Shown: one piece after another, positions 7,563-15,324 of the stretch
How positions within the stretch are numbered: position 1 is the stretch's first letter
How the letters are laid out: each line of letters begins with the position of its first letter
Source of the DNA: Breoghania sp037026715
GTDB lineage: Bacteria; Pseudomonadota; Alphaproteobacteria; Rhizobiales; Stappiaceae
Reading direction: 5' to 3'
Assembly (NCBI RefSeq): GCF_037026715.1
Contig: NZ_JBANCG010000007.1
Location: forward strand, 306,520 to 370,519
DNA length: 64,000 nucleotides
Notes under the pieces: model-generated
Databases searched by the model: none
Told to the model about the DNA's origin: nothing
What the model saw: the letters and a program-made list of their open reading frames with translations, nothing else
Position numbers and translations under genes: made by a program

Positions 7563-9608
7563 ATGACCGGGAACCTCCTTGCGAACGAAACCAGCCCCTA
7601 TCTTCTCCAGCACAAGGACAACCCGGTTCACTGGCGACCCTGGAACGCCGCCGCGCTCGCCGAAGCGCGGATGCAGAACAAGCCGATCCTGCTTTCCGTG
7701 GGATATGCAGCATGCCATTGGTGCCACGTCATGGCGCACGAGAGCTTTGAGGATCAAGCGACCGCCGACGTAATCAACGCGCATTTCATACCGATCAAGG
7801 TCGACAGAGAGGAACGCCCGGATGTCGACCAGATCTACATGAACGCGCTACATGCCCTGGGTCAGCAGGGCGGCTGGCCCCTGACCATGTTCCTCACCCC
7901 GCAGGCCGAGCCCTTCTGGGGAGGTACCTATTTCCCCAAGCAGGCCCAATGGGGACGGCCCGGGTTCGTAGAGGTCCTTCGCCAGATCGCGCGCATCCAT
8001 GAGAATGAGGGTGAAAAGGTCGCCTCCAATGCCGACGCGCTCATGCACGTCCTGAAGAATGCCGACCAGCACGCCCAATCGGGCGAGCCGTTGACGCCGG
8101 AGCTCCTCGATACGGCTGCGAATCGATTGCTCGCTGTCATGGATCCTTTGAACGGAGGGACGCGCGGTGCGCCGAAATTCCCGCAAGCCTCCCTCCTGGA
8201 GTTGCTCTGGCGCGCGGGAATGCGAACCGGCGACCGGCGTTTTCGCGAAATCGTCCTAACCACCCTCAGGACCATCTGCTCCGGCGGGATCTATGACCAC
8301 CTGGGCGGGGGGTTTGCCCGCTACGCGGTCGACGAGCGCTGGCTCGTCCCGCACTTCGAGAAGATGCTCTACGACAATGCGCAACTTGTTTCCCTTCTCA
8401 CGGAGGCCTTCGTAAGCACTGGTGAAGAGCTGTTCCGCATCCGAATCGAGGAGACGATCGACTGGCTGCGGCGTGAGATGACAACGGCCGAAGGCGCCTT
8501 TGCCGCATCGCTCGATGCCGACAGCGAAGGCGAGGAAGGACGGTTCTACGTCTGGGATCATCAGGAGCTGAAAGGCGCGCTCACGCGCGAGGAATTTGCG
8601 CTCTTCGCTGAGACATATGATGTCCTGCCAGCGGGGAACTGGGAAGGCAAGGTGATCCTCAATCGCCTACGCTCCACGCCGCTGGCGGATAGCACGACCG
8701 AAGCCCGGCTCACCACCATAAGAGCCCGCCTAATGGACATACGCTCCCGCCGCGTCCGCCCCGGCCTTGACGACAAGGTCCTGGCGGACTGGAACGGCCT
8801 CATGATTGCGGCACTTGTCCGGGCTTCCGATGTATTCGAACGACCGGAGTGGCTGGAGGCGGCCGAACGCGCTTTCCATTTCATAACCGAATCGATGGTT
8901 CGCGACGGGCGGCTCGGACACTCATGGCGAAACGGTCGTCTGAGCTTTCCTGGGCTCGCCAGCGACCATGCGAACATCATCAAGGCCTCGCTCGCTCTCT
9001 TCCGCGTCACGAACAACCCGACATACCTGTCCAAGGCCCAAGACCTTGAGCTGTTACTTTATGAATATCAATGGGATAGAGAAAACTCCGGGTATTTCCT
9101 CACTGCGGCGGATGCCGATGACCTGATCGTCCGTCCCAAAGGCGCCGTCGATGAGGCAGTACCGAGCGCCAACGGGATCATGGCCGCCAATCTCGTGGAG
9201 CTTTGGCTTCTGACAGGGGAGGACATTTACCGGGAACGGGCGGATGCGATCCTGCACACGTTCACCGACCAAATCCTCCAGAACGCGTTTGCGAGCACAA
9301 GCCTTCTCAACGCCTTCGATTTCAGGCTGCACGCTCGACAACTCGTGCTTCTCGAACCGGAGGGCGAGACTCACTTCTCCGAACTTCTACGTCAGACGGT
9401 TTCCTATAACCTGACGGTTCTTCGTCGGAGCGGCAACGCCGAGCTCCCCTCCTCTCATCCCGCAAGAGGAAAGCCGGCCGCAACACCGGGCACTGCCACG
9501 GCCTATCTTTGCAAAGGAGAGACTTGCTCGCTGCCGATGACCGACCCTGTCGCTCTCCTGGAGGCGCTGCGGTCCTCAGCCGACGCTTCACATGGCTCCG
9601 CGGTCTGA
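7563..9608 (+). CDS. DUF255 thioredoxin-domain protein (YyaL/SPATA20-like)
   Basis: The N-terminus beginning NLLANETSPYLLQHKDNPVHW and the CHWC pair (residues 51-54) are the hallmark of the DUF255 family, in which a thioredoxin-like domain is fused to a large alpha/alpha-barrel domain resembling N-acylglucosamine epimerases and glycosidases. Length, about 681 residues, is typical. The biochemical function is not established, so I give none. The start is the ATG just before NLLANETS; an upstream alternative adds 14 residues without family similarity. The 3' end overlaps the convergent acetyltransferase gene by 21 nt. Confidence 0.92.
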   Translation: MTGNLLANETSPYLLQHKDNPVHWRPWNAAALAEARMQNKPILLSVGYAACHWCHVMAHESFEDQATADVINAHFIPIKVDREERPDVDQIYMNALHALGQQGGWPLTMFLTPQAEPFWGGTYFPKQAQWGRPGFVEVLRQIARIHENEGEKVASNADALMHVLKNADQHAQSGEPLTPELLDTAANRLLAVMDPLNGGTRGAPKFPQASLLELLWRAGMRTGDRRFREIVLTTLRTICSGGIYDHLGGGFARYAVDERWLVPHFEKMLYDNAQLVSLLTEAFVSTGEELFRIRIEETIDWLRREMTTAEGAFAASLDADSEGEEGRFYVWDHQELKGALTREEFALFAETYDVLPAGNWEGKVILNRLRSTPLADSTTEARLTTIRARLMDIRSRRVRPGLDDKVLADWNGLMIAALVRASDVFERPEWLEAAERAFHFITESMVRDGRLGHSWRNGRLSFPGLASDHANIIKASLALFRVTNNPTYLSKAQDLELLLYEYQWDRENSGYFLTAADADDLIVRPKGAVDEAVPSANGIMAANLVELWLLTGEDIYRERADAILHTFTDQILQNAFASTSLLNAFDFRLHARQLVLLEPEGETHFSELLRQTVSYNLTVLRRSGNAELPSSHPARGKPAATPGTATAYLCKGETCSLPMTDPVALLEALRSSADASHGSAV

Positions 9609-10202
9609 TTGCCTCGTATTCTGCACAGTGCACCAGTCTGTCCGCGCAAGACTGTAAAGAACGTGCTCGAAGAGATCCGGCCGGGCGGGCGGCACTCCGG
9701 GATGATCGAACCTCCCTGCCGGCTGCATGCCAAGACGCCGCATCACTGTCTGCGATCTTTCGTTTTCCGCGGCCGTGAAGGCAACAATCTCATTAAGGCG
9801 CAGTGTTTCGAATCCGAATCGGAGCCACTCTCTTGCGGCCTCGCTCGCATATCCCTTCCCCCATGCGGACGGGACCAGACGCCACCCGATTTCGACACAG
9901 GGCTCGAAGAAAACCGGCTCAGGAAACGCGGGCCGGTTCAGGCCGACGAAGCCGATGAAGGCCCCGCTCGCCTTTTCCTCCACCGGCATAAAGCTGATCC
10001 CCTCGGTCGCGATCTTGTCGCAAAGTCGGTCGAACAACGCACGGGATTGTTCCGGCGTCAGACAGCCGGGGAAATGTCTCATGACCTGCGGATCCGCGTT
10101 CATCGCGGCTAAAGCGTCCGTGTCGTCCTCCCGCCACGGACGCAAAACCAGCCGTTCCGTTTCCAGTCTAAAATCGTGATCGCGACAATCGGTGTTGGTC
10201 AT
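9588..10202 (-). CDS. GNAT-family N-acetyltransferase (RimJ/RimL type)
   Basis: The 204-residue protein opens with LETERLVLRPWREDDTDALAA-type sequence, the standard start of the RimJ/RimL-like GNAT subgroup, and has GWRLVPSAWGKGYASEAA, the acetyl-CoA pyrophosphate-binding loop. The acceptor substrate is unknown. I place the start at the ATG giving MTNTDCRDHD, because the longer frame would begin inside a parS-like palindrome. It lies downstream of rho but is separated from it by a hairpin and two parS-like sites. Confidence 0.88.
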   Translation of the reverse strand: MTNTDCRDHDFRLETERLVLRPWREDDTDALAAMNADPQVMRHFPGCLTPEQSRALFDRLCDKIATEGISFMPVEEKASGAFIGFVGLNRPAFPEPVFFEPCVEIGWRLVPSAWGKGYASEAAREWLRFGFETLRLNEIVAFTAAENERSQTVMRRLGMQPAGRFDHPGVPPARPDLFEHVLYSLARTDWCTVQNTRQSDRGAM

Positions 10203-10239
10203 GGCTTCCGGTTCCTGATCGATACGCTGCCGAATCGAA

Positions 10240-10255
10240 TGATTCACGTGAAACA
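10240..10255. promoter_or_regulatory. parS-like site (one mismatch), left of rho hairpin
   Basis: TGATTCACGTGAAACA matches the parS consensus TGTTTCACGTGAAACA at 15 of 16 positions. It pairs with a second variant about 60 bp away across the rho hairpin. Confidence 0.65.
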
Positions 10256-10257
10256 AG

Positions 10258-10292
10258 AACGCGCCGGACGGGGATTTCCCATCCAGCGCGTT
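10258..10292 (-). terminator. Hairpin terminator downstream of rho
   Basis: Arms AACGCGCCGGA and TCCAGCGCGTT form an 11-bp stem with one G-U type pair, with an inner GGG/CCC extension. On the minus strand the stem is followed by a T-rich stretch (TTCTTGTTT). It is placed to end rho transcription before the acetyltransferase gene and sits between two parS-like sites. Confidence 0.6.
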
Positions 10293-10301
10293 TTGAAATC
10301 G

Positions 10302-10317
10302 CGTTTCACGTGAATCG
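10302..10317. promoter_or_regulatory. parS-like site, right of rho hairpin
   Basis: CGTTTCACGTGAATCG keeps the GTTTCACGTGAA core with one mismatch in the 14-bp core palindrome and differing outer bases. Its degenerate half faces away from the degenerate half of the partner site at the other side of the hairpin. Confidence 0.55.
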
Positions 10318-10347
10318 CCTGGCGGATATATCCGCCAGGTTTCCCGA

Positions 10348-11613
10348 TCACGTATTCATGCTGTCGAAGAATTCCTGGTTGCTCTTGGTCTGCCGCAGCT
10401 TGTCGAGCAGGAACTCGATCGCGTCCGTGGTGCCCATCGGATTCAGGATCCGGCGCAGCACATACATCTTCTTGAGCTCCTGCGGTGCAACGAGAAGCTC
10501 TTCCTTGCGCGTCCCGGAGCGCTGAATGTCGATCGCCGGGAAGACGCGCTTGTCGGCGGCCTTGCGGTCAAGGATGATTTCCGAGTTGCCGGTGCCCTTG
10601 AATTCTTCGAAGATCACTTCGTCCATGCGCGAACCGGTATCGATGAGCGCGGTCGCAATGATCGTCAGCGAACCGCCCTCTTCGATGTTGCGAGCCGCGC
10701 CGAAGAAGCGCTTGGGCCGCTGCAGGGCGTTGGCGTCGACACCACCGGTCAGCACCTTGCCCGAAGACGGAACGACGGTATTGTACGCGCGACCAAGTCG
10801 CGTGATGGAATCCAGAAGGATGACGACGTCGCGTCCGTGTTCGACAAGGCGCTTGGCCTTCTCGATCACCATCTCCGCCACCTGGACGTGACGCGCCGCC
10901 GGTTCGTCGAATGTCGAGGACACGACCTCGCCGTCGACCGTGCGCTGCATATCGGTGACTTCTTCCGGCCGCTCGTCGATCAGCAGCACGATGAGATAGC
11001 ACTCGGGATGATTCGTGGTGATCGCGCGGGCGATGTTTTGCAGGAACATCGTCTTGCCGGTCCGCGGCGGCGCGGTGATCAGTGCGCGCTGGCCTTTGCC
11101 GAGCGGCGCGACCAAATCGATGACACGCGGCGAAAGATCCTTGATCGTCGGGTTCTCGACTTCCATGCGGAAGCGTTCTTCCGGATAGAGCGGCGTGAGA
11201 TTGTCGAAATGAATCTTGTGGCGGGTCTTTTCCGGATCTTCGAAATTGATCGAATTCACCTTGAGAAGGGCGAAGTAGCGTTCGCCTTCCTTGGGCGACC
11301 GGATCTGGCCTTCGACCGTATCGCCGGTGCGCAGCGAGAAGCGCCTGATCTGTGACGGCGAGACGTAGATATCGTCCGGGCCCGGAAGATAATTCGCGTC
11401 CGGAGAGCGCAGGAAGCCGAATCCGTCTTGCAATACCTCAACGACACCCTCGCCAATAATAATGACATCCTGGGTCGCAAGCTGCTTGAGAATCGCGAAC
11501 ATCAGCTCCTGCTTCCGCAGGGTACTCGCGTTTTCGACTTCCAATTCCTCGGCAAAGGCGAGCAATTCGGTGGGAGATTTGGACTTAAGGTCCTGAAGTT
11601 TCATTTCCCGCAT
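10348..11613 (-). CDS. rho: Transcription termination factor Rho
   Basis: Hexameric RNA-dependent ATPase that terminates transcription. From the ATG giving MREMKLQDLKSK the protein has 421 residues, equal to the usual Rho length: an N-terminal helical domain, the cold-shock-like RNA-binding domain (GFGFLRSPDANYLPGPDDIYVS, about 64-85, read as two adjoining motifs), P-loop APPRTGKT (181-188), then the Q- and R-loop region and the C-terminal ATPase core. The open frame continues 32 codons upstream, but that extension is unlike Rho and is rejected. hemJ and hemE lie upstream on the same strand. Confidence 0.98.
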   Translation of the reverse strand: MREMKLQDLKSKSPTELLAFAEELEVENASTLRKQELMFAILKQLATQDVIIIGEGVVEVLQDGFGFLRSPDANYLPGPDDIYVSPSQIRRFSLRTGDTVEGQIRSPKEGERYFALLKVNSINFEDPEKTRHKIHFDNLTPLYPEERFRMEVENPTIKDLSPRVIDLVAPLGKGQRALITAPPRTGKTMFLQNIARAITTNHPECYLIVLLIDERPEEVTDMQRTVDGEVVSSTFDEPAARHVQVAEMVIEKAKRLVEHGRDVVILLDSITRLGRAYNTVVPSSGKVLTGGVDANALQRPKRFFGAARNIEEGGSLTIIATALIDTGSRMDEVIFEEFKGTGNSEIILDRKAADKRVFPAIDIQRSGTRKEELLVAPQELKKMYVLRRILNPMGTTDAIEFLLDKLRQTKSNQEFFDSMNT

Positions 11614-11911
11614 GGGCTGGATCATGGTCCGCATTGACGCCGGCTGAGGATGGGATGCGCCGGCAAGATGAAAAGCGTTATGGGGAGTTAACAGATCTTG
11701 TTGCGGCATTTGAACCGCCGCGCCAGCGCCTCACTTAAAAACGCTGGACGCTTGTCTGCATGTCGTGGGGTATCGGGAACATAGTCACTTTTATTCTGGC
11801 CGACAAGGGGGCACGCCCGTACAGGCCAATTCGTCGCAATCAAATGTTCAAATCCACTTCAGATGTAAAATATCATTTTGAAATCATACCAATAAAGGTG
11901 AAGCGGCCATT
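11614..11911. other. Intergenic region upstream of rho
   Basis: About 300 bp separate hemJ from the rho start. The part next to hemJ is noticeably AT-rich (around 11840-11905). It presumably holds the rho promoter and leader, where autoregulation of rho is common in other bacteria, but I see no definite promoter, hairpin or small gene. Confidence 0.4.
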
Positions 11912-12346
11912 TCAGAACGGCCGCAGAATTACCAGAATAACAACCACCACCATGATCAGCGTCGGAAACTCGTTGATGATCCGATAGTAGCGCTCCGACT
12001 TGCGGTTTGCATCCGCAGCGAATTCCTTCACGTGTTTCGACAACATACCGTGGAAACCGGAAAGAATGAAGACGAGAAGAAGCTTCAGGTGGAACCAGCC
12101 CTCGGTGAAATCGCCAAAGCCCCAGGCGATCAGTAACCCGAAGATCCAGGCGGCGATCATGGCCGGGTTCATGATCGCCTTGAGAAGCCGACGCTCCATC
12201 ACCTTGAAGGTTTCCGAAGCCTCCGACCCGGGCGCGACCTTGGTGTGATAGACCATCAGCCGGGGCAGATAGAAAAGCCCGGCCATCCAGGCGATCACCG
12301 CCATGATGTGGAAGGCCTTGAACCAGAGTAACAATTCACCACTCAA
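11912..12346 (-). CDS. hemJ: Protoporphyrinogen IX oxidase HemJ
   Basis: Membrane enzyme that oxidises protoporphyrinogen IX to protoporphyrin IX, the penultimate step of heme synthesis. The 144-residue protein has four hydrophobic segments and the conserved AFHIMAVIAWMAGLFYLPRL N-terminal stretch (residues 11-30) with the essential histidine, then MVYH, typical of the HemJ/UPF0093 family. It starts 9 nt after hemE on the same strand, so the two heme genes form an operon. Confidence 0.93.
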   Translation of the reverse strand: MSGELLLWFKAFHIMAVIAWMAGLFYLPRLMVYHTKVAPGSEASETFKVMERRLLKAIMNPAMIAAWIFGLLIAWGFGDFTEGWFHLKLLLVFILSGFHGMLSKHVKEFAADANRKSERYYRIINEFPTLIMVVVVILVILRPF

Positions 12347-12355
12347 AACGTCGCC

Positions 12356-13411
12356 TCACCTGTTTTTCCCGGCCCATGGATCCGGTGCCGAGCGCACCCG
12401 TTCGATCATTCGCTCCACATGGGCCACGGGGGTCTGCGGCACGATACCGTGACCGAGATTGAACACAAGCGGCCCGCCGCCAAGCCCGTTCAGAACGCCA
12501 TCCACGCCCTCGTCGAGGGCATCGCCACCGGCCACCAGCCGCATCGGGTCGAGATTGCCTTGCACCGGCAACATCGTCTGAACGTCTCGCGCAAGCTCAA
12601 GAGGCGCCGTCCAATCGAGGCCGACGGCAGTCACGCCCGTCTCCTCGGCATAAGCCTTCAGCCGCCCGATCGCGCCTTTCGGAAAGCCGATGATCGTCGC
12701 ACCAGGCCGCGCCGCGCGAACCTTTTCCACGATCTTCCGCGTCGGCTCCACGCACCAGCGCCTGAAACCGGCATCGTCTAGCACGCCCGCCCAGGTGTCG
12801 AAGATCTGGAGCGCATCCGCCCCCGCATCGAGCTGGCGGACCAGATAGTCGGCCGAAGCCTCAACCAGCAGGTCGATCCAACGCTGGAACGTCTCCGGAT
12901 CCGAATAGGCGCCGATGCGAGCCGCGGTCTGCTCCGCCGTGGTGTGACCGGCCACGGAATAGCAGGCAACCGTCCAGGGAGCCCCGCAGAAGCCCAGGAG
13001 CGTCGTTTCTTCGGGTAGCTCTGCCCTGAGCCGGGTCATCGTCTCCATGACCGGCGAGAGATGATCGTGCGCTCGTTCAGGCGCCAGCCCGTCCAGCAGG
13101 TCGCTGGTCAGGGGCGTCAGAACAGGCCCGCGTCCCTCCTCGAAGCGAACGGGATAACCGAGCGCCTCGGGAACGACGAAAATGTCGGAGAACAGGATCG
13201 CTGCATCGAAACCGAACCGACGGATGGGTTGGAGCGTTACCTCTACCGCCAGATCAGTGTCATAGCAGAACTTGAGGAAGTCAGGCTGCTTTGCCCGGGT
13301 CTCTCGATATTCGGGAAGGTAGCGCCCCGCCTGACGCATCATCCATACCGGAGGCGGCCAGAGCCTTTCGCCGGCAAGAACCCGCATCACGGCTCGTTCA
13401 TTGGACTGCAT
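12356..13411 (-). CDS. hemE: Uroporphyrinogen decarboxylase
   Basis: Cytoplasmic enzyme that removes four carboxyl groups from uroporphyrinogen III to give coproporphyrinogen III. The signature PVWMMRQAGRYLPEYR-type segment (about residues 21-36) holds the substrate-binding arginines, and GFCGAPWTVA and the C-terminal FNLGHGI motif are present. The ATG giving MQSNERAVMRV is used (351 residues); a start 13 codons upstream would have no family support. Its 5' side faces the predicted replication origin, the position hemE occupies in Caulobacter and other alphaproteobacteria. Confidence 0.97.
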   Translation of the reverse strand: MQSNERAVMRVLAGERLWPPPVWMMRQAGRYLPEYRETRAKQPDFLKFCYDTDLAVEVTLQPIRRFGFDAAILFSDIFVVPEALGYPVRFEEGRGPVLTPLTSDLLDGLAPERAHDHLSPVMETMTRLRAELPEETTLLGFCGAPWTVACYSVAGHTTAEQTAARIGAYSDPETFQRWIDLLVEASADYLVRQLDAGADALQIFDTWAGVLDDAGFRRWCVEPTRKIVEKVRAARPGATIIGFPKGAIGRLKAYAEETGVTAVGLDWTAPLELARDVQTMLPVQGNLDPMRLVAGGDALDEGVDGVLNGLGGGPLVFNLGHGIVPQTPVAHVERMIERVRSAPDPWAGKNR

Positions 13412-13486
13412 GCGCTTCGCTCCCCTTTTTCCCTTCAAACTACCTATCAATGAATCTCTTTAAGAGATCTGTTTATTTGGTTTGAG

Positions 13487-13495
13487 TGTGGATTG
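13487..13495 (-). promoter_or_regulatory. Weak DnaA-box-like sequence in oriC
   Basis: The minus strand reads CAATCCACA, two mismatches from TTATCCACA and resembling the weaker origin boxes described in Caulobacter (TGATCCACA). Confidence 0.3.
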
Positions 13496-13594
13496 CCGTG
13501 ATTATGATCAGTCCACATATTTGGGGCCGGTTGTTCGTCCCGGCTCGCGGCTGGGGATGGTTTTTCCATAGCCGTCGCGGTTCCGCCCAATTCC

Positions 13595-13609
13595 CTAAAC
13601 AGACCTTAA
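13595..13609. promoter_or_regulatory. CtrA-type box, one mismatch
   Basis: CTAA-N7-TTAA differs at a single base from the CtrA consensus TTAA-N7-TTAA and lies 14 bp from the perfect box in the predicted origin. Confidence 0.5.
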
Positions 13610-13623
13610 GGAATCCAATGACG

Positions 13624-13638
13624 TTAACGCCTTGTTAA
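13624..13638. promoter_or_regulatory. CtrA-type box (perfect TTAA-N7-TTAA)
   Basis: TTAACGCCTTGTTAA matches the CtrA consensus exactly with the required 7-nt spacer. In Caulobacter, CtrA binds several such sites in the origin to block initiation in swarmer cells. The location in the hemE-ppsR gap makes a functional site likely. Confidence 0.7.
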
Positions 13639-13650
13639 CGAATTCGGCGC

Positions 13651-13659
13651 TGTGCATAA
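13651..13659 (-). promoter_or_regulatory. DnaA box (one mismatch) in oriC
   Basis: The minus strand reads TTATGCACA, one mismatch from TTATCCACA, 12 bp from the perfect CtrA-type box. Overlap or proximity of DnaA and CtrA sites is a known feature of alphaproteobacterial origins. Confidence 0.5.
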
Positions 13660-13812
13660 AGTGCGGATGGGGAGTCAGTAACCCGGGCCCTCTCCGTGAA
13701 ATCCCCGATTCCAGGAATCGTTTCACCAAAACTGTCCCGCCGACCCCTGTCTGTTGATGAATTGACCGCTATGGGCATGATGGCGAGGCCATATTCCGAA
13801 GGAGGCCTAGTC

Positions 13813-14703
13813 ATGCCCGTTCATACACAGGGCCACACCTCGTCTGGGGATGACATCGTGAGCGATCCGCGTAGCTTCTTCCATCTGCATCTGATTTCGG
13901 ATTCCACGGGCGAGACGCTGATGACGGTTTCTCGCGCCGCGCTCGCCCAGTACGAGAACATCCAGCCGATAGAGCACGTCTATCCTCTGGTGCGTTCCGA
14001 TCGCCAGCTCGATCGCGTTCTGACCGAAATCGAGGCGGCTCCGGGCATCGTTCTCTATACCCTGGTCGCCGACGAACAGATCCGCCGGCTGGAACGCGTC
14101 TGCCGCGATCACGGCGTGCCCTGCGTCAATATCCTGGACCCGGTCTTTGCCGTCTTCCAGTCCTATCTGAAGGTCCAGGAAACCCGGCGCGTCGGCGGCC
14201 AGCATGCGCTCGATGCGGACTATTTCCGGCGCATCGACGCGCTCAACTACACCATGATGCATGATGACGGTCAGATGCCTGAAGGGCTGGACGAGGCCGA
14301 CGTCGTGTTGATCGGCATCAGCCGCACCTCCAAGACGCCGACGAGCATCTATCTCGCCAATCGGGGCATCAAGGCCGCCAATTTTCCGATCGTTCCTGAA
14401 GTCCCGATCACGCCCGCGCTCTTCGAGGTGCGACGGCCCCTTGTGGTGGGGCTTGTCGCCAGCGCGGAACGCATTCTTCAGGTCCGGCAGAACCGGCTTC
14501 TGTCACTCAATGCGATCGGGCAGAACGAGCGCTATGTCGATCGCTCGGCCATTTCGGAGGAAATCAGCTTCATGCGCCGTCTGTGTGCGGAACGGGATTG
14601 GCCGGTGATCGATGTCACCCGGCGTTCCATCGAGGAAACCGCTGCTGCCATCATGTCGTTGATGAAGGAGCGCAGCCATCTGCGCGGCATTTCGGGAGAG
14701 TGA
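13813..14703 (+). CDS. ppsR: Phosphoenolpyruvate synthase / pyruvate phosphate dikinase regulatory protein (DUF299)
   Basis: Bifunctional kinase/pyrophosphorylase family that switches PEP synthase or pyruvate phosphate dikinase off and on by threonine phosphorylation; which of the two is the target here is not visible. FHLHLISDSTGETL (residues 23-36) and the nucleotide-binding GISRTSKTP (168-176) are diagnostic. I chose the ATG giving MPVHTQGH because a full AAGGAGG ribosome-binding site lies 7 nt upstream; the frame is open for another 39 codons with no such signal. First gene of ppsR-maf-aroE-coaE-dnaQ, next to the predicted origin. Confidence 0.92.
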   Translation: MPVHTQGHTSSGDDIVSDPRSFFHLHLISDSTGETLMTVSRAALAQYENIQPIEHVYPLVRSDRQLDRVLTEIEAAPGIVLYTLVADEQIRRLERVCRDHGVPCVNILDPVFAVFQSYLKVQETRRVGGQHALDADYFRRIDALNYTMMHDDGQMPEGLDEADVVLIGISRTSKTPTSIYLANRGIKAANFPIVPEVPITPALFEVRRPLVVGLVASAERILQVRQNRLLSLNAIGQNERYVDRSAISEEISFMRRLCAERDWPVIDVTRRSIEETAAAIMSLMKERSHLRGISGE

Positions 14704-14707
14704 CGAC

Positions 14708-15304
14708 ATGAGCGAGATCGTTCTGGCGAGCGGAAGTCCCTGGCGCGCCAAATTGTTGCGTGATGCAGGCTTGAGCGTTTCGACCGAGGTGGCGGAGATC
14801 GACGAACGCGCCGTTGACGCGCCGCTGCGCGAGGCGAACCTGCCGCCGGAGGATATTGCCCTCATACTGGCGGAAACCAAGGCCACGGACGTGTCCGCAC
14901 GCCATCCCGGTGCCATCGTTATCGGGGCCGACCAGGTTTTGGATTTCGACGGCGAGGTCTTCTTCAAGCCTGAGACGATCGAGCAGGCGCGCGTCAATCT
15001 GCTCGCACTGCGCGGTCAGCCGCATCATCTGCGCTCAGCCATCGTCTGTGTCCGTGACGGTCAGCCCGTGTGGCGGCACGTCTCTTCAGCCACATTGACC
15101 ATGCGCGATTTCTCGCCCGAATTCCTCGGTCATTACCTCGCAAGGATCGGAGAGGATGCGTTGAAAAGCGTCGGCTCCTATCAGATCGAAGGAGAAGGCA
15201 TCCAGTTGTTCGAGAAGGTGGAAGGCGATCATTTCACCATTATCGGCCTGCCGCTTCTTCCGTTGCTGGCCTTCCTGCGGGAGGAGGGGGTGATCGAGAC
15301 GTGA
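14708..15304 (+). CDS. maf: Maf-like nucleotide pyrophosphatase
   Basis: Maf proteins hydrolyse non-canonical or modified nucleoside triphosphates and are linked to septum inhibition in some bacteria. The N-terminal LASGSPWRAKLL (residues 6-17) and GADQVLDF (76-83 region) signatures are clear, and the 198-residue length is normal. The sequence before the central motif resembles the YceF/Maf-2 side of the family, but substrate preference is not certain. It begins 4 nt after ppsR and its stop overlaps a possible GTG start of aroE. Confidence 0.92.
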   Translation: MSEIVLASGSPWRAKLLRDAGLSVSTEVAEIDERAVDAPLREANLPPEDIALILAETKATDVSARHPGAIVIGADQVLDFDGEVFFKPETIEQARVNLLALRGQPHHLRSAIVCVRDGQPVWRHVSSATLTMRDFSPEFLGHYLARIGEDALKSVGSYQIEGEGIQLFEKVEGDHFTIIGLPLLPLLAFLREEGVIET

Positions 15305-15324
15305 GCGGGTACCGGGGGGACGAA

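Larger units (their letters stand above)
13412..13812. other. Predicted chromosomal origin of replication (oriC) between hemE and ppsR
   Basis: This 401-bp gap separates the divergent hemE and ppsR genes. In Caulobacter crescentus the origin lies between hemE and the RP001 homologue, and ppsR is the RP001-type gene. Inside are an AT-rich stretch with a 7-bp inverted repeat (arms 13454-13460 and 13462-13468), a near-consensus DnaA box, two CtrA-type boxes and five GANTC methylation sites (13452, 13611, 13672, 13707, 13715). Transcription runs outward on both sides. Position is the main evidence; no replication assay or skew plot was possible. Confidence 0.75.

Noticed and set aside
11614..11709. 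A 32-codon N-terminal extension of Rho
   Set aside because: The downstream ATG gives the standard Rho N-terminus and length; the extension has no family similarity.
13509..13517. A further DnaA box in the predicted origin
   Set aside because: CAGTCCACA has three mismatches to TTATCCACA, too weak to list as a site.
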